Source: Metabacillus niabensis (GTDB taxonomy: Bacteria > Bacillota > Bacilli > Bacillales > Bacillaceae). Taken from it: a stretch of DNA of 64,000 nucleotides. Both the position numbers and the translations under genes were made by a program. The notes below the pieces were generated by a model. It was not told the DNA's origin, searched no databases, and saw only the letters and a program-made list of their open reading frames with translations. Where the stretch lies: positions 86,252 through 150,251 of the forward strand of contig NZ_JAIVLH010000016.1 of assembly GCF_020524345.1 (NCBI RefSeq), written 5' to 3'. This document shows, piece after piece, positions 24,436 to 31,750 of this stretch (within the stretch, counting starts at the first letter, position 1; each line of letters starts with the position of its first letter).

Positions 24436-25335
24436 ATGAAAAAGTTAATCATTTTTGCATTTATCGGTTTACTTGCGCAATTAATTGATGGAGCCTTAGG
24501 GATGGCATATGGTGTAACCTCCACTACGCTTTTACTAACTTTTGGAATCGCACCAGCCGTAGCTTCTGCATCTGTTCACTTGGCAGAGGTCGTAACGACT
24601 GCTGCGTCTGGAGCATCACATATAAAATTTGGGAATGTGGATAAGCAAGCGGTTTACCGTTTAATCATTCCAGGGTCAATTGGTGCCTTTCTAGGAGCAA
24701 CATTTCTTAGTAATCTACCCGGAGATTTAGTCAAACCTTATATTTCTCTATTTCTATTACTTTTAGGTGTATATGTACTTACAAGATTCTTATTTAAATT
24801 CCGAACATCTGAGGAAAAGAAAGGAATTGAATTAAGTCGTAAGCAATCAATTCCATTGGGATTAATTGCAGGCTTTGCTGACGCAACAGGTGGTGGCGGC
24901 TGGGGACCAATCGCTACACCGGTTCTGCTATCCCGCAAAGGAATGAGTGCACGTAAAGTGGTTGGTACGGTTGATACGAGTGAGTTTGCTATTGCGGTAT
25001 CAGCCACTTTAGGATTCCTCATTTCATTAGGTTGGGAAGAAGTAAACTGGTTGTGGGTTGGAGCATTAATGATAGGTGGAATTATTGCAGCGCCAATAGC
25101 AGCCTGGTTGGTACAAAAGGTTCCTGCACAGTTGATGGGTGTACTTGTTGGTGGATTTATCATCTTAGTGAATGCCAGAACAATTGTACACACATGGATT
25201 GAGAATAATGCTGTTTATCCATATATTTATATTGGGGTTGCTTTAGTTTGGATAGTCGCTATTTTCTATACAGTCTCTAAACTAGGATCATACAAAAATA
25301 TTAATAAAGCTGAAGATAAATCATTAGCTGACTAG
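24436..25335 (+). CDS. TauE/SafE-family sulfite/sulfoacetate-type exporter
   Basis: 299 aa from ATG 24436 behind GAAAGGGTG. About eight membrane segments. It carries the TauE/SafE pattern: the N-terminal G-L-x-A-x-L-I-D-G-A-L-G-M-A-Y-G motif (residues 9-24) and the repeated half with FADATGGGGWGP (about residues 145-156). Family members move sulfite, sulfoacetate or related organosulfur anions across the membrane. The gene lies beside FMN reductase and monooxygenase genes that would release sulfite, so sulfite export or sulfur-compound transport is plausible. The leader RNA suggests attenuation control. Confidence 0.85.
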   Translation: MKKLIIFAFIGLLAQLIDGALGMAYGVTSTTLLLTFGIAPAVASASVHLAEVVTTAASGASHIKFGNVDKQAVYRLIIPGSIGAFLGATFLSNLPGDLVKPYISLFLLLLGVYVLTRFLFKFRTSEEKKGIELSRKQSIPLGLIAGFADATGGGGWGPIATPVLLSRKGMSARKVVGTVDTSEFAIAVSATLGFLISLGWEEVNWLWVGALMIGGIIAAPIAAWLVQKVPAQLMGVLVGGFIILVNARTIVHTWIENNAVYPYIYIGVALVWIVAIFYTVSKLGSYKNINKAEDKSLAD

Positions 25336-25343
25336 AAAACTAG

Positions 25344-25388
25344 AGGCTCTCGAAACTAAGTAACATTTCTTAGACGAGAGCCTTTTTT
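25344..25388 (+). terminator. Intrinsic terminator after the TauE-like gene
   Basis: AGGCTCTCG pairs with CGAGAGCCT, with an inner CTAAG/CTTAG stem, followed by TTTTTTG. Confidence 0.9.
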
Positions 25389-25391
25389 GCT

Positions 25392-25434
25392 CAAATTGAT
25401 TGCTGATCGGAAATCCGAAGGCAAATTGGTTTTG
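25392..25434 (+). promoter_or_regulatory. Second copy of the sulfur-leader hairpin, upstream of the FMN reductase gene
   Basis: The core at 25402-25422 matches the core at 24354-24374 in 17 of 21 positions. The UCGG/CCGA stem and GAAGGC flank are unchanged; the loop differs (AAAU versus ACGA) and one outer pair changes from C-G to U-G. Here the stem is extended by CAAATTGATT (25392-25401) pairing with AATTGG(T)TTTG (25424-25434). No terminator follows it before the ATG at 25527. Confidence 0.55.
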
Positions 25435-25526
25435 ATGAAAGTATAGAAGGTCTAGGCAGAAAGATCAAAGTTGAATTTTATGGTCAATGAAATTTGGTTT
25501 AATAAAACACGTAAGGAGAAATTCAC

Positions 25527-26051
25527 ATGACAAACATTTCTATTATTGTTGGGGCACCAAATGAGTACTCTCGTCTTAACGGCATATTAGATTTTATAAC
25601 GAATTTGTTACAGGAAAAAGGGATAGATTATGAAACTATTAACGTGCATACTTTACCTGCGGAAGACCTAATTCAAGCTAATTTTGATAGTGAAGCCATC
25701 ACTCGCGCAAATAAAATTGTAAAAAATTCTACAGGTGTAGTCATTCTAACTCCCGTTTATAAAGCATCTTATTCAGGGATATTGAAGACATTTCTTGACC
25801 TTTTACCACAAAAAGGATTGGAAGATAAAGTGATCCTTCCACTGATTTTAGGTGGAACATTTGGACACCTGTTAGCAATACAGTATGCTTTAATTCCTGT
25901 GCTTTCAGTTTTAGGAGCAACTACTATAACAAATGGTGTATATACAATCGATCAGCAAATAGAACGAGCTGGGGAGAACAAATTTGTTATCAATGAAGAA
26001 GCGCAACAACGATTAAATAAAGGTCTTGAGTCGTTTATTAAATTAATCTAA
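25527..26051 (+). CDS. ssuE: NADPH-dependent FMN reductase (SsuE-like)
   Basis: 174 aa, ATG behind AAGGAG. Flavodoxin-like fold with N-terminal SIIVGAPNEYSRLNGIL (phosphate loop), VILTPVYKASYSGILKTFLDLLPQKGL (about residues 72-98, the FMN-binding and oligomer motif of SsuE-type reductases), and LILGGTFGHLLAIQYAL. It supplies reduced FMN to two-component monooxygenases, here most likely the NtaA/DszA-type enzyme at 26451. Sulfur-starvation function is inferred from the cluster. Confidence 0.87.
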   Translation: MTNISIIVGAPNEYSRLNGILDFITNLLQEKGIDYETINVHTLPAEDLIQANFDSEAITRANKIVKNSTGVVILTPVYKASYSGILKTFLDLLPQKGLEDKVILPLILGGTFGHLLAIQYALIPVLSVLGATTITNGVYTIDQQIERAGENKFVINEEAQQRLNKGLESFIKLI

Positions 26052-26129
26052 TTTTGTCTATTTTGTATTTCTTTTCGAAAAGCGTTTCTTGTCTTACTTC
26101 TATTTTAAGATCTAAGGAGGTTTAGATGA

Positions 26130-26282
26130 ATGACAAAGCTTCAGGAAGCCGTTGAATTGAAAAAAGAAAAACTAATTATTCAGTTATTAGATTTAGGAAT
26201 ATATAAGAAGGAAGAGCATCATCTTTATGAATTAACTCTATCAGAAATTGAAAATGAATATTTGCAGGAAAAGAAAAAGTAA
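26130..26282 (+). CDS. FbpA-like small basic protein (50 aa)
   Basis: ATG behind a strong AAGGAGG. The sequence has the Fur-regulated basic protein A pattern: a Lys/Glu-rich start (EAVELKKEKLIIQLLDLGIYKK) and the tail core HLYELTLSEIENEY. In B. subtilis FbpA belongs to the iron-sparing response. No Fur box is visible in its own upstream region, and it sits between ssuE (78 nt upstream) and the sulfonate-monooxygenase leader, so a link to sulfur limitation is possible. A second family member is at 53787. Confidence 0.75.
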   Translation: MTKLQEAVELKKEKLIIQLLDLGIYKKEEHHLYELTLSEIENEYLQEKKK

Positions 26283-26326
26283 AGTCGATTGGTTAACTCT
26301 TGACCTGGTCGTTTTGGTGTAAGAAT

Positions 26327-26425
26327 GGGAATTAACTAGAAAGGTTGCCGATTTAAAAACTTAAGAACAAATGTGACCAGAAAACTGGAGCAGCTCTTCA
26401 ACATTTAAGAAGGCTGCTCTTTTCT
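26327..26425 (+). promoter_or_regulatory. Leader of the sulfonate-type operon: GGGAATTAA element, alternative stems and terminator
   Basis: GGGAATTAA (26327-26335) resembles the CymR-site core. Downstream, GAGCAGC (26388-26394) and GCTGCTC (26413-26419) with TTTTC form a terminator. AAATGT (26369-26374) can pair with ACATTT (26401-26406), enclosing a CCAG/CTGG hairpin; that pairing would occupy the loop of the terminator and compete with it. The leader may therefore attenuate transcription. A -35-like TTGACC lies at 26300. Confidence 0.45.
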
Positions 26426-26450
26426 ATACAAAAAAAGGGAGATGATTGAA

Positions 26451-27797
26451 TTGACAAAACAAAAGCGTCAAATGAATTTAGGGGCATTTTTTATGATACC
26501 AGGTCATCATGTTGCAGCTTGGAGACATCCTGAGAGTCAAACAGATGAGGTTTTATCTTTTGACCTATATCGGAAACTGGCTCAAACAGCAGAACGTGGG
26601 AAATTTGATATGCTCTTTTTTGCTGATGGATATGCTGTTCACGATCGGGATGGTATTGGTATTGAGCAAACGGTCAACGTTCGTCCGGATCCTTTAACTT
26701 TACTTTCAGCCTTATCTGTTGTGACAACCCATATAGGTTTAACTGCAACAGCTTCTACTACCTATAATGAGCCGTTTCATTTAGCAAGAAAGTTTGCAAC
26801 GATTGATCATTTAAGTCGTGGTCGAGCAGCTTGGAATGTTGTGACATCTTCGAGTGAAGCTGAAGCTTTAAATTTTAGTAGAGATCATCATCTGGAGCAT
26901 AGCGTAAGGTATGAACGGGCAGAAGAGTTTGTAGAGGTAGTGAAGAAGCTGTGGGATAGCTGGGAAGATCATGCATTGTTAATAGACAGGGAGTCTGCAA
27001 GATTTGCTGATCCATCTCTAGTACATCAGTTGAACCATAAGGGGAAATGGTTTTCAGTTAAAGGACCTTTGAACATTTCAAGACCAGTGCAAGGACATCC
27101 TGTTATTATCCAAGCGGGATCGTCGGAATCAGGAAAGGAACTGGCTGCGAAGACAGCAGAGGTCATTTTTACTGCATGGCAAACATTAGGAGAGGCTCAG
27201 AATTTTTATCGGGATGTAAAGGGGCGTCTCAAGAAGTATGGGAGGTCAGCAGAATCGTTAAAAATCATGCCAGGTGTTTTTCCTGTCATTGGAAGAACAG
27301 AGAAGGAAGCAAATGAAAAGAAACAGTACCTAGTTGAGTTAATCCCTGAAAAAGTTGGCGTAGGATTACTGTCAGCGCTGATAAGCTATGATTTATCAAA
27401 TTACCCGGTAGATGAGCCTCTTCCGGATTTACCGGATATTAAGGACATCAATGGAGCGAAAACAAGATTTCAGCTTGTAAAAAATTTGGGTGATAGAGAA
27501 AACTTAACAATTCGTCAACTATACCAGCGGGTGGCAGGAGCAAGAGGACATAGAGAAATAAAAGGTACCCCTATTCAAATTGCTGATCAGTTGCAGGAGT
27601 GGTTTGAACATGGTGCTGCAGATGGGTTTAATATTATGCCACCATATTTACCTGCAGGATTAGAAGATTTTGTTGACTTAGTCATTCCTGAATTACAGAA
27701 CCGCGGGCTTTTTAGAGAAGAATACACGGGTCGAACTTTACGGGATCATCTTGGGTTACAAAGACCTTCAAATCATTTTAATCAAATAAATGTATAA
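26451..27797 (+). CDS. FMN-dependent monooxygenase, NtaA/SnaA/DszA(SoxA) family
   Basis: 448 aa from TTG 26451, which is properly spaced from AAGGGAG; ATG 26442 would abut the site. It belongs to the luciferase-like (bacterial luciferase fold) monooxygenases: [75 protein letters not shown] and [24 protein letters not shown] are the standard signatures. Such enzymes use FMNH2 from a separate reductase to oxidise chelators, sulfones or sulfonates. With ssuE upstream and an SsuABC-like transporter downstream, desulfonation or other organosulfur cleavage is the likely role. Confidence 0.9.
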   Translation: MTKQKRQMNLGAFFMIPGHHVAAWRHPESQTDEVLSFDLYRKLAQTAERGKFDMLFFADGYAVHDRDGIGIEQTVNVRPDPLTLLSALSVVTTHIGLTATASTTYNEPFHLARKFATIDHLSRGRAAWNVVTSSSEAEALNFSRDHHLEHSVRYERAEEFVEVVKKLWDSWEDHALLIDRESARFADPSLVHQLNHKGKWFSVKGPLNISRPVQGHPVIIQAGSSESGKELAAKTAEVIFTAWQTLGEAQNFYRDVKGRLKKYGRSAESLKIMPGVFPVIGRTEKEANEKKQYLVELIPEKVGVGLLSALISYDLSNYPVDEPLPDLPDIKDINGAKTRFQLVKNLGDRENLTIRQLYQRVAGARGHREIKGTPIQIADQLQEWFEHGAADGFNIMPPYLPAGLEDFVDLVIPELQNRGLFREEYTGRTLRDHLGLQRPSNHFNQINV

Positions 27798-27814
27798 ATA
27801 GGGGGCAGATAAAC

Positions 27815-28585
27815 ATGTCATTACTGGAAATAAATCAGCTTACTAAATCCTTTGAAAAAGGAAAAGAGGAATTGATTGTTCTTAAAGACATTACCTTACA
27901 TGTAAAACAAGGTGAATTCATCACGGTTATAGGACCAAGTGGATGTGGAAAGAGCACCTTGCTTAAAGCCGTTGCTGGCTTAGATACAGAGTATTCAGGT
28001 GACATAAAGGTTGATGGGGATAAGGTTACTGGGGCTGGGATTAATCAGGGATTTATTTTTCAGGAACCGAGATTGTTTCCATGGCTTACGGTGGAGAAGA
28101 ATATTGCAGGAAATTTATCAATGAAAAATATAGAAGTAAAAGAGAGTGTTAAAAAGTTAATGGAGCTTGTTAGGTTAGAAGGGTTTGAAAAAGCATTTCC
28201 AAAAGAATTATCGGGAGGAATGGCCCAGCGTGTTGCCATTGCAAGAGCTTTACTTAGAAAGCCAAAGGTGCTCCTGCTAGATGAACCATTTGGTGCATTG
28301 GATGCTTTCACTCGTTCTCATATGCAGGAAGCTTTACTGGAAATATGGAAGAAGGAAATGACATCAATGATCTTTGTTACACATGACATAGATGAAGCTA
28401 TATATTTAGGGAACAAAGTCGTCATTATGAGTGCAAGACCTGGTACCATTCAAAATGTTATCTCAATCGATCTTCCATTTCCAAGGAGGAAGTCAACAAG
28501 AGTTTTCCAAGAGTTCCGTCAACTTGTATTAGGAGAATTTGAAAAGGTGGAAGAGCTGGAATTAGTAAACAGTGCAGGTATTTGA
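27815..28585 (+). CDS. ssuB: Sulfonate/nitrate/taurine-type ABC transporter ATPase (SsuB-like)
   Basis: 256 aa, 17 nt behind the monooxygenase, with GGGGGC upstream. Walker [10 protein letters not shown] (residues about 42-50), Q-loop [15 protein letters not shown], signature [15 protein letters not shown] and Walker [12 protein letters not shown], all typical of the SsuB/TauB/NrtD group; the [10 protein letters not shown]-loop is especially characteristic. It energises the permease and binding protein encoded next. Sulfonate specificity is inferred from the linked monooxygenase and FMN reductase. Confidence 0.9.
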   Translation: MSLLEINQLTKSFEKGKEELIVLKDITLHVKQGEFITVIGPSGCGKSTLLKAVAGLDTEYSGDIKVDGDKVTGAGINQGFIFQEPRLFPWLTVEKNIAGNLSMKNIEVKESVKKLMELVRLEGFEKAFPKELSGGMAQRVAIARALLRKPKVLLLDEPFGALDAFTRSHMQEALLEIWKKEMTSMIFVTHDIDEAIYLGNKVVIMSARPGTIQNVISIDLPFPRRKSTRVFQEFRQLVLGEFEKVEELELVNSAGI

Positions 28586-28598
28586 GGAGGGATCATAA

Positions 28599-29438
28599 GT
28601 GGCGAATCAATCAACATTATCTTTAGAAAAAATACAAACATTGAATCAGAAAAAAGCGAAAAGGAAAAAAGAGCGTGGGAAGGCAAGTAGTATATTGAAA
28701 GGATTGATCTTACCTATACTAATAGTCGTTCTTTGGGAGTTAACTGGGATATTTGGACTCATTTCTGATACATTGCTTCCAAGACCAACCTTCATATTTA
28801 TGACGTTTCTGGATCTTGTCATGACAGGGGATCTTATTGCGCATTTTCAAATTAGCTTGTTAAGGGCAATCGGAGGATTTTTATTAGGCGGGATACTAGG
28901 CTTGTTGCTGGGTTTAGCCGTTGGGTTTAATCAAAGTGTTGAACAAACCGTAGATCCTACTCTACAAATGCTTAGAACCATTCCAACCTTGGCTGTCATC
29001 CCTTTGTTTATATTATGGTTTGGATTTGGTGAGGTATCAAAAATCTTACTCATTGCAAAGGGAGCGTTTTTTCCTTTATACGTAAACACCTTTCTTGGAA
29101 TACGTGGTGTGGATTCTAAACTGTTTTCGGTAGCAAAAGTATTAGAGTTTAGTAGATGGAAGCAAATTACCCTGTTAATATTACCGGCCGCACTACCAAA
29201 TATATTGCTAGGCTTAAGGTTATCATTAGGTGTTTCCTGGTTGGCCTTAGTAGCAGCGGAATTAATGGGATCCAGTCAGGGTGTTGGCTATCTTATCATG
29301 GATGCCAGACAGTTTTCTCAAACAGCTATTGTGTTTGTGGGAATTATTATATTTGCTGTATTTGGTAAAGTATCAGATTCGTTTGTTCGAATTTTTGAAC
29401 GAAGACTTTTAAAGTGGCAGGATAATTTCCAAGGTTAA
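28599..29438 (+). CDS. ssuC: Sulfonate-type ABC transporter permease (SsuC-like)
   Basis: 279 aa starting at GTG with GAGGAGG upstream, 13 nt after ssuB. A basic, cytoplasmic N-terminus (residues 1-30) precedes six membrane segments, including ISLLRAIGGFLLGGILGLLLG. The docking motif FSVAKVLEFSRWKQITLLILPAALPNILLGLRLSLG (about residues 178-212) has the ILPAALP form typical of SsuC/TauC. It forms the channel of the transporter together with SsuB and the downstream lipoprotein. Confidence 0.9.
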   Translation: MANQSTLSLEKIQTLNQKKAKRKKERGKASSILKGLILPILIVVLWELTGIFGLISDTLLPRPTFIFMTFLDLVMTGDLIAHFQISLLRAIGGFLLGGILGLLLGLAVGFNQSVEQTVDPTLQMLRTIPTLAVIPLFILWFGFGEVSKILLIAKGAFFPLYVNTFLGIRGVDSKLFSVAKVLEFSRWKQITLLILPAALPNILLGLRLSLGVSWLALVAAELMGSSQGVGYLIMDARQFSQTAIVFVGIIIFAVFGKVSDSFVRIFERRLLKWQDNFQG

Positions 29439-29497
29439 ATAAAGGAATTTTCCTATTCTAAATCCGAGTAAGTATATATGAAAAGTGGGGAGTGGTC

Positions 29498-30523
29498 TTG
29501 TTTATGGTAAGGAAAATGAAAATAATGATTGGGTTAACATTCATAGCAGTCTTTTTTGTTTTAAGTGCATGCGGCAATTCAACAAGTAAAGATGCATCTT
29601 CTAAGGTTGCAGCTCAAAGCAAGGAGAGCCAAGATGTTGTCGTTAACATTGGTGTTCAGGGCAAGACAGGAATTCTGCCTTATGCAAGGGAGAAACAATA
29701 TTTTGAAAAAGCATTTGAAAAAGTAGGGGTTAAAGTAACCTGGAATGAGTTTGCGAGTGGACCACCTCATTTTGAGGCACTTGCATCAGGAAGGTTGGAT
29801 TTTGGTGCTGTGGGAGGTACTCCAGTTATTGCAGGACAGTCAGGTAATGTTGATTTTAAGGCCATTGGTGTCTCTAGCGATGGAAAGAAGGGTAATTCGA
29901 TCATTGTACCAAAAGGAAGCACCATTAAGGAGTTAGCTGATTTAAAAGGGAAAAAAATTGGTGTTGCGAAGGGGAGCAGTGCATTTAACTTCTTATATAT
30001 GGTGATAGATCATGCAGGGTTAAAGGATAGTGATATTGAGATCATTCAACTTCAACCAGATGAAGCAAGACCAGCTCTAGATAACGGTTCAATTGACGCT
30101 TGGTCAATTTGGGAGCCTTATGCAACTACCGCCATGTTTCAAACAGGTGCAGAAGAATTAGTGACGGGAGAAGATTTGAATATTAATGCCCCAAGCTTTT
30201 TAATTGCCAGAACAGAGTTTACAGAGAAGCATCCAGATTTAACCGTGTTATTCCTTAAAACATATGACGAAGTTCTACAGCATTTTGTTGAGGATATCGA
30301 TGGGGTTTCCAAGGAAATAGCAGAGGCCCAAAAGGTTGACGAAGAAATTATTCGAAAGGTCTTAGAGAAGTCAGAGCCAATCTTGTCTCCAACAACAGAA
30401 GAATTTGCTAAAGCACATCAAGAGCAAGCAGACTTCCTATATTCCGTTGGAGGGATTGATCAGAAATTGGATACATCGAAGGTTATTGAAAATAAATTTG
30501 TTGATGAGGCGTTGGGGCAATAA
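29498..30523 (+). CDS. ssuA: Sulfonate-type ABC transporter substrate-binding lipoprotein (SsuA-like)
   Basis: 341 aa from TTG 29498, 5 nt behind GGGGAG; ATG 29504 (MVRKMKIMIGL) is an alternative start. The signal peptide ends in a lipobox (VLSACGN, Cys near residue 27), so it is a membrane-anchored receptor. The mature part fits the aliphatic-sulfonate binding family: VNIGVQGKTGILPYAREK, FASGPPHFEALASGRLDFGAVGGTPVI and GSIDAWSIWEPYATTA, the last two characteristic of SsuA. It closes the operon, and a strong terminator follows. Confidence 0.88.
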   Translation: MFMVRKMKIMIGLTFIAVFFVLSACGNSTSKDASSKVAAQSKESQDVVVNIGVQGKTGILPYAREKQYFEKAFEKVGVKVTWNEFASGPPHFEALASGRLDFGAVGGTPVIAGQSGNVDFKAIGVSSDGKKGNSIIVPKGSTIKELADLKGKKIGVAKGSSAFNFLYMVIDHAGLKDSDIEIIQLQPDEARPALDNGSIDAWSIWEPYATTAMFQTGAEELVTGEDLNINAPSFLIARTEFTEKHPDLTVLFLKTYDEVLQHFVEDIDGVSKEIAEAQKVDEEIIRKVLEKSEPILSPTTEEFAKAHQEQADFLYSVGGIDQKLDTSKVIENKFVDEALGQ

Positions 30524-30526
30524 TAA

Positions 30527-30571
30527 AAAAGACCAAACAGGTTTGTAACGAGTAATCTGTTTGGTCTTTTC
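30527..30571 (+). terminator. Intrinsic terminator of the ssu-like operon
   Basis: AAAGACCAAACAG pairs with CTGTTTGGTCTTT, 13 bp, followed by a T. Confidence 0.9.
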
Positions 30572-30681
30572 ATTCAATATAGTTTCAAAAAAAACGAGGA
30601 ATTATTTCGCAAAAAAGTGATTGCTTTAGTATGAGATACATAATATGATATAAAGTAATTAAATCACATAGGTATACTTGG

Positions 30682-30796
30682 TATTGAGAAAATAAACGAT
30701 AAAACACTTCAAAAATACATGGATGAAATAGACTTTGGAGACATGCTTCTACGAGTTAGTTTAATGAAGGGAGAGGATTTAGTTGTCTTCGAATAA
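30682..30796 (+). pseudogene. Possible degenerate coding remnant upstream of yezD
   Basis: An open frame without a convincing start reads GIEKINDKTLQKYMDEIDFG and then DMLLRVSLMKGEDLVVFE before a stop that overlaps the yezD start. The composition looks protein-like (acidic, hydrophobic alternation), but no ribosome binding site precedes the only ATG (30719). It may be the tail of a lost gene. Low confidence. Confidence 0.25.
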
Positions 30797-30980
30797 TAAG
30801 ATCGATCAAGAAATAATTGATAAGATTGTTAGTTTATTAGAAAACATTGAGTATGGTACCGTCCAAATTACTGTACATGATTCACAGGTTACACAAATAG
30901 AAAAAGGGGAAAAGTATCGATTTGGATTAAAAAAGAGTAATAAACAATTAAGGACGATTAAGGATGACTTGGAAAAGTAA
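30783..30980 (+). CDS. yezD: YezD-family (DUF2292) small protein
   Basis: 65 aa starting at TTG, with GGGAGAGG 8 nt upstream. The sequence IIDKIVSLLENIEYGTVQITVHDSQVTQIEKGEKYRFG matches the DUF2292/YezD core, in which GTVQI and the Q-I-x-x-x-E-K-x-R segment are conserved. The function is not established; in several Firmicutes similar small proteins lie next to sulfur-assimilation genes, which would agree with the position downstream of the sulfonate operon. A strong terminator follows. Confidence 0.8.
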   Translation: MSSNNKIDQEIIDKIVSLLENIEYGTVQITVHDSQVTQIEKGEKYRFGLKKSNKQLRTIKDDLEK

Positions 30981-30983
30981 GAG

Positions 30984-31012
30984 GACAGGATCAGAAATCC
31001 TGTCTTTTTTAT
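30984..31012 (+). terminator. Intrinsic terminator after yezD
   Basis: GACAGGA-TCAGAAA-TCCTGTC followed by TTTTTT. Confidence 0.9.
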
Positions 31013-31150
31013 TTATCTTCCTTTATTTAGAAATTTTATGTTTATTTTTCATTTTTAAATACTAAAAAGGCCATCATATCAATTGACTAATTTTATAAAT
31101 TCCTATATTATTTTCTAGACCGGTTGTTATAATTATGAGGTGAGCATCAT

Positions 31151-31720
31151 ATGAAGAAGAGGCAGGACACAAAGGACATAATTTTGCAAAGCGCAACACG
31201 CTTATTTCAACGGCAAGGTTATAACGGAACAGGGCTGAATCAAATTATCGAGGAAAGCGGTGCTCCAAAGGGTTCTATTTATTATCATTTTCCAAATGGA
31301 AAGGAAGAAATTGCGTTAGAAGCAATTTCTGTGATGAGAAAGCTTGTGTTGGGGGGAGCTGAGAAGGATTTAAGTGGTGGAAATTCTGCATCAGAAGCGT
31401 TTCAATCTTATATAAATAACATAGCTACTGTCTTTGATAAGAAAGAATGTGTAGAGGGCTTATCAATTGGATTAATAGCTTCAGAAACAGCCTCAACACA
31501 TGAGAAGCTTCGACATGCGTGTGAAATGGTTTTTAAGGATTGGCAATCATTATATGCTGATATTCTCGAAAAGTATGGATGTGATAAAGAGAGAACAGAA
31601 GAATTAGGCATAACGATCGCGGCAATGATAGAAGGGGCATGTATTATGTCAAGCACATATCAAAATGGTGATCCTTTACGAGTGATTGCAAAGCAGGTAT
31701 CGTGGCTGTTAAAAAATTAA
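31151..31720 (+). CDS. lmrA: TetR-family regulator, LmrA/YxaF type
   Basis: 189 aa, ATG behind GAGGTGAG. N-terminal HTH: TKDIILQSATRLFQRQGYNGTGLNQIIEESGAPKGSIYYHFPNGKEEI, with the G-S-I-Y-Y-H-F-P core characteristic of the LmrA/YxaF group. The C-terminal ligand domain also fits (ECVEGLSIGLIASETASTHEKLRHACEMVF). B. subtilis LmrA represses lmrAB and yxaGH and responds to lincomycin-like or flavonoid ligands. Here it lies 30 nt before an lmrB-type efflux gene, the same order as in B. subtilis. Confidence 0.88.
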   Translation: MKKRQDTKDIILQSATRLFQRQGYNGTGLNQIIEESGAPKGSIYYHFPNGKEEIALEAISVMRKLVLGGAEKDLSGGNSASEAFQSYINNIATVFDKKECVEGLSIGLIASETASTHEKLRHACEMVFKDWQSLYADILEKYGCDKERTEELGITIAAMIEGACIMSSTYQNGDPLRVIAKQVSWLLKN

Positions 31721-31750
31721 AAGAGAGAGATGTATGTAGGAGGAAACAGA

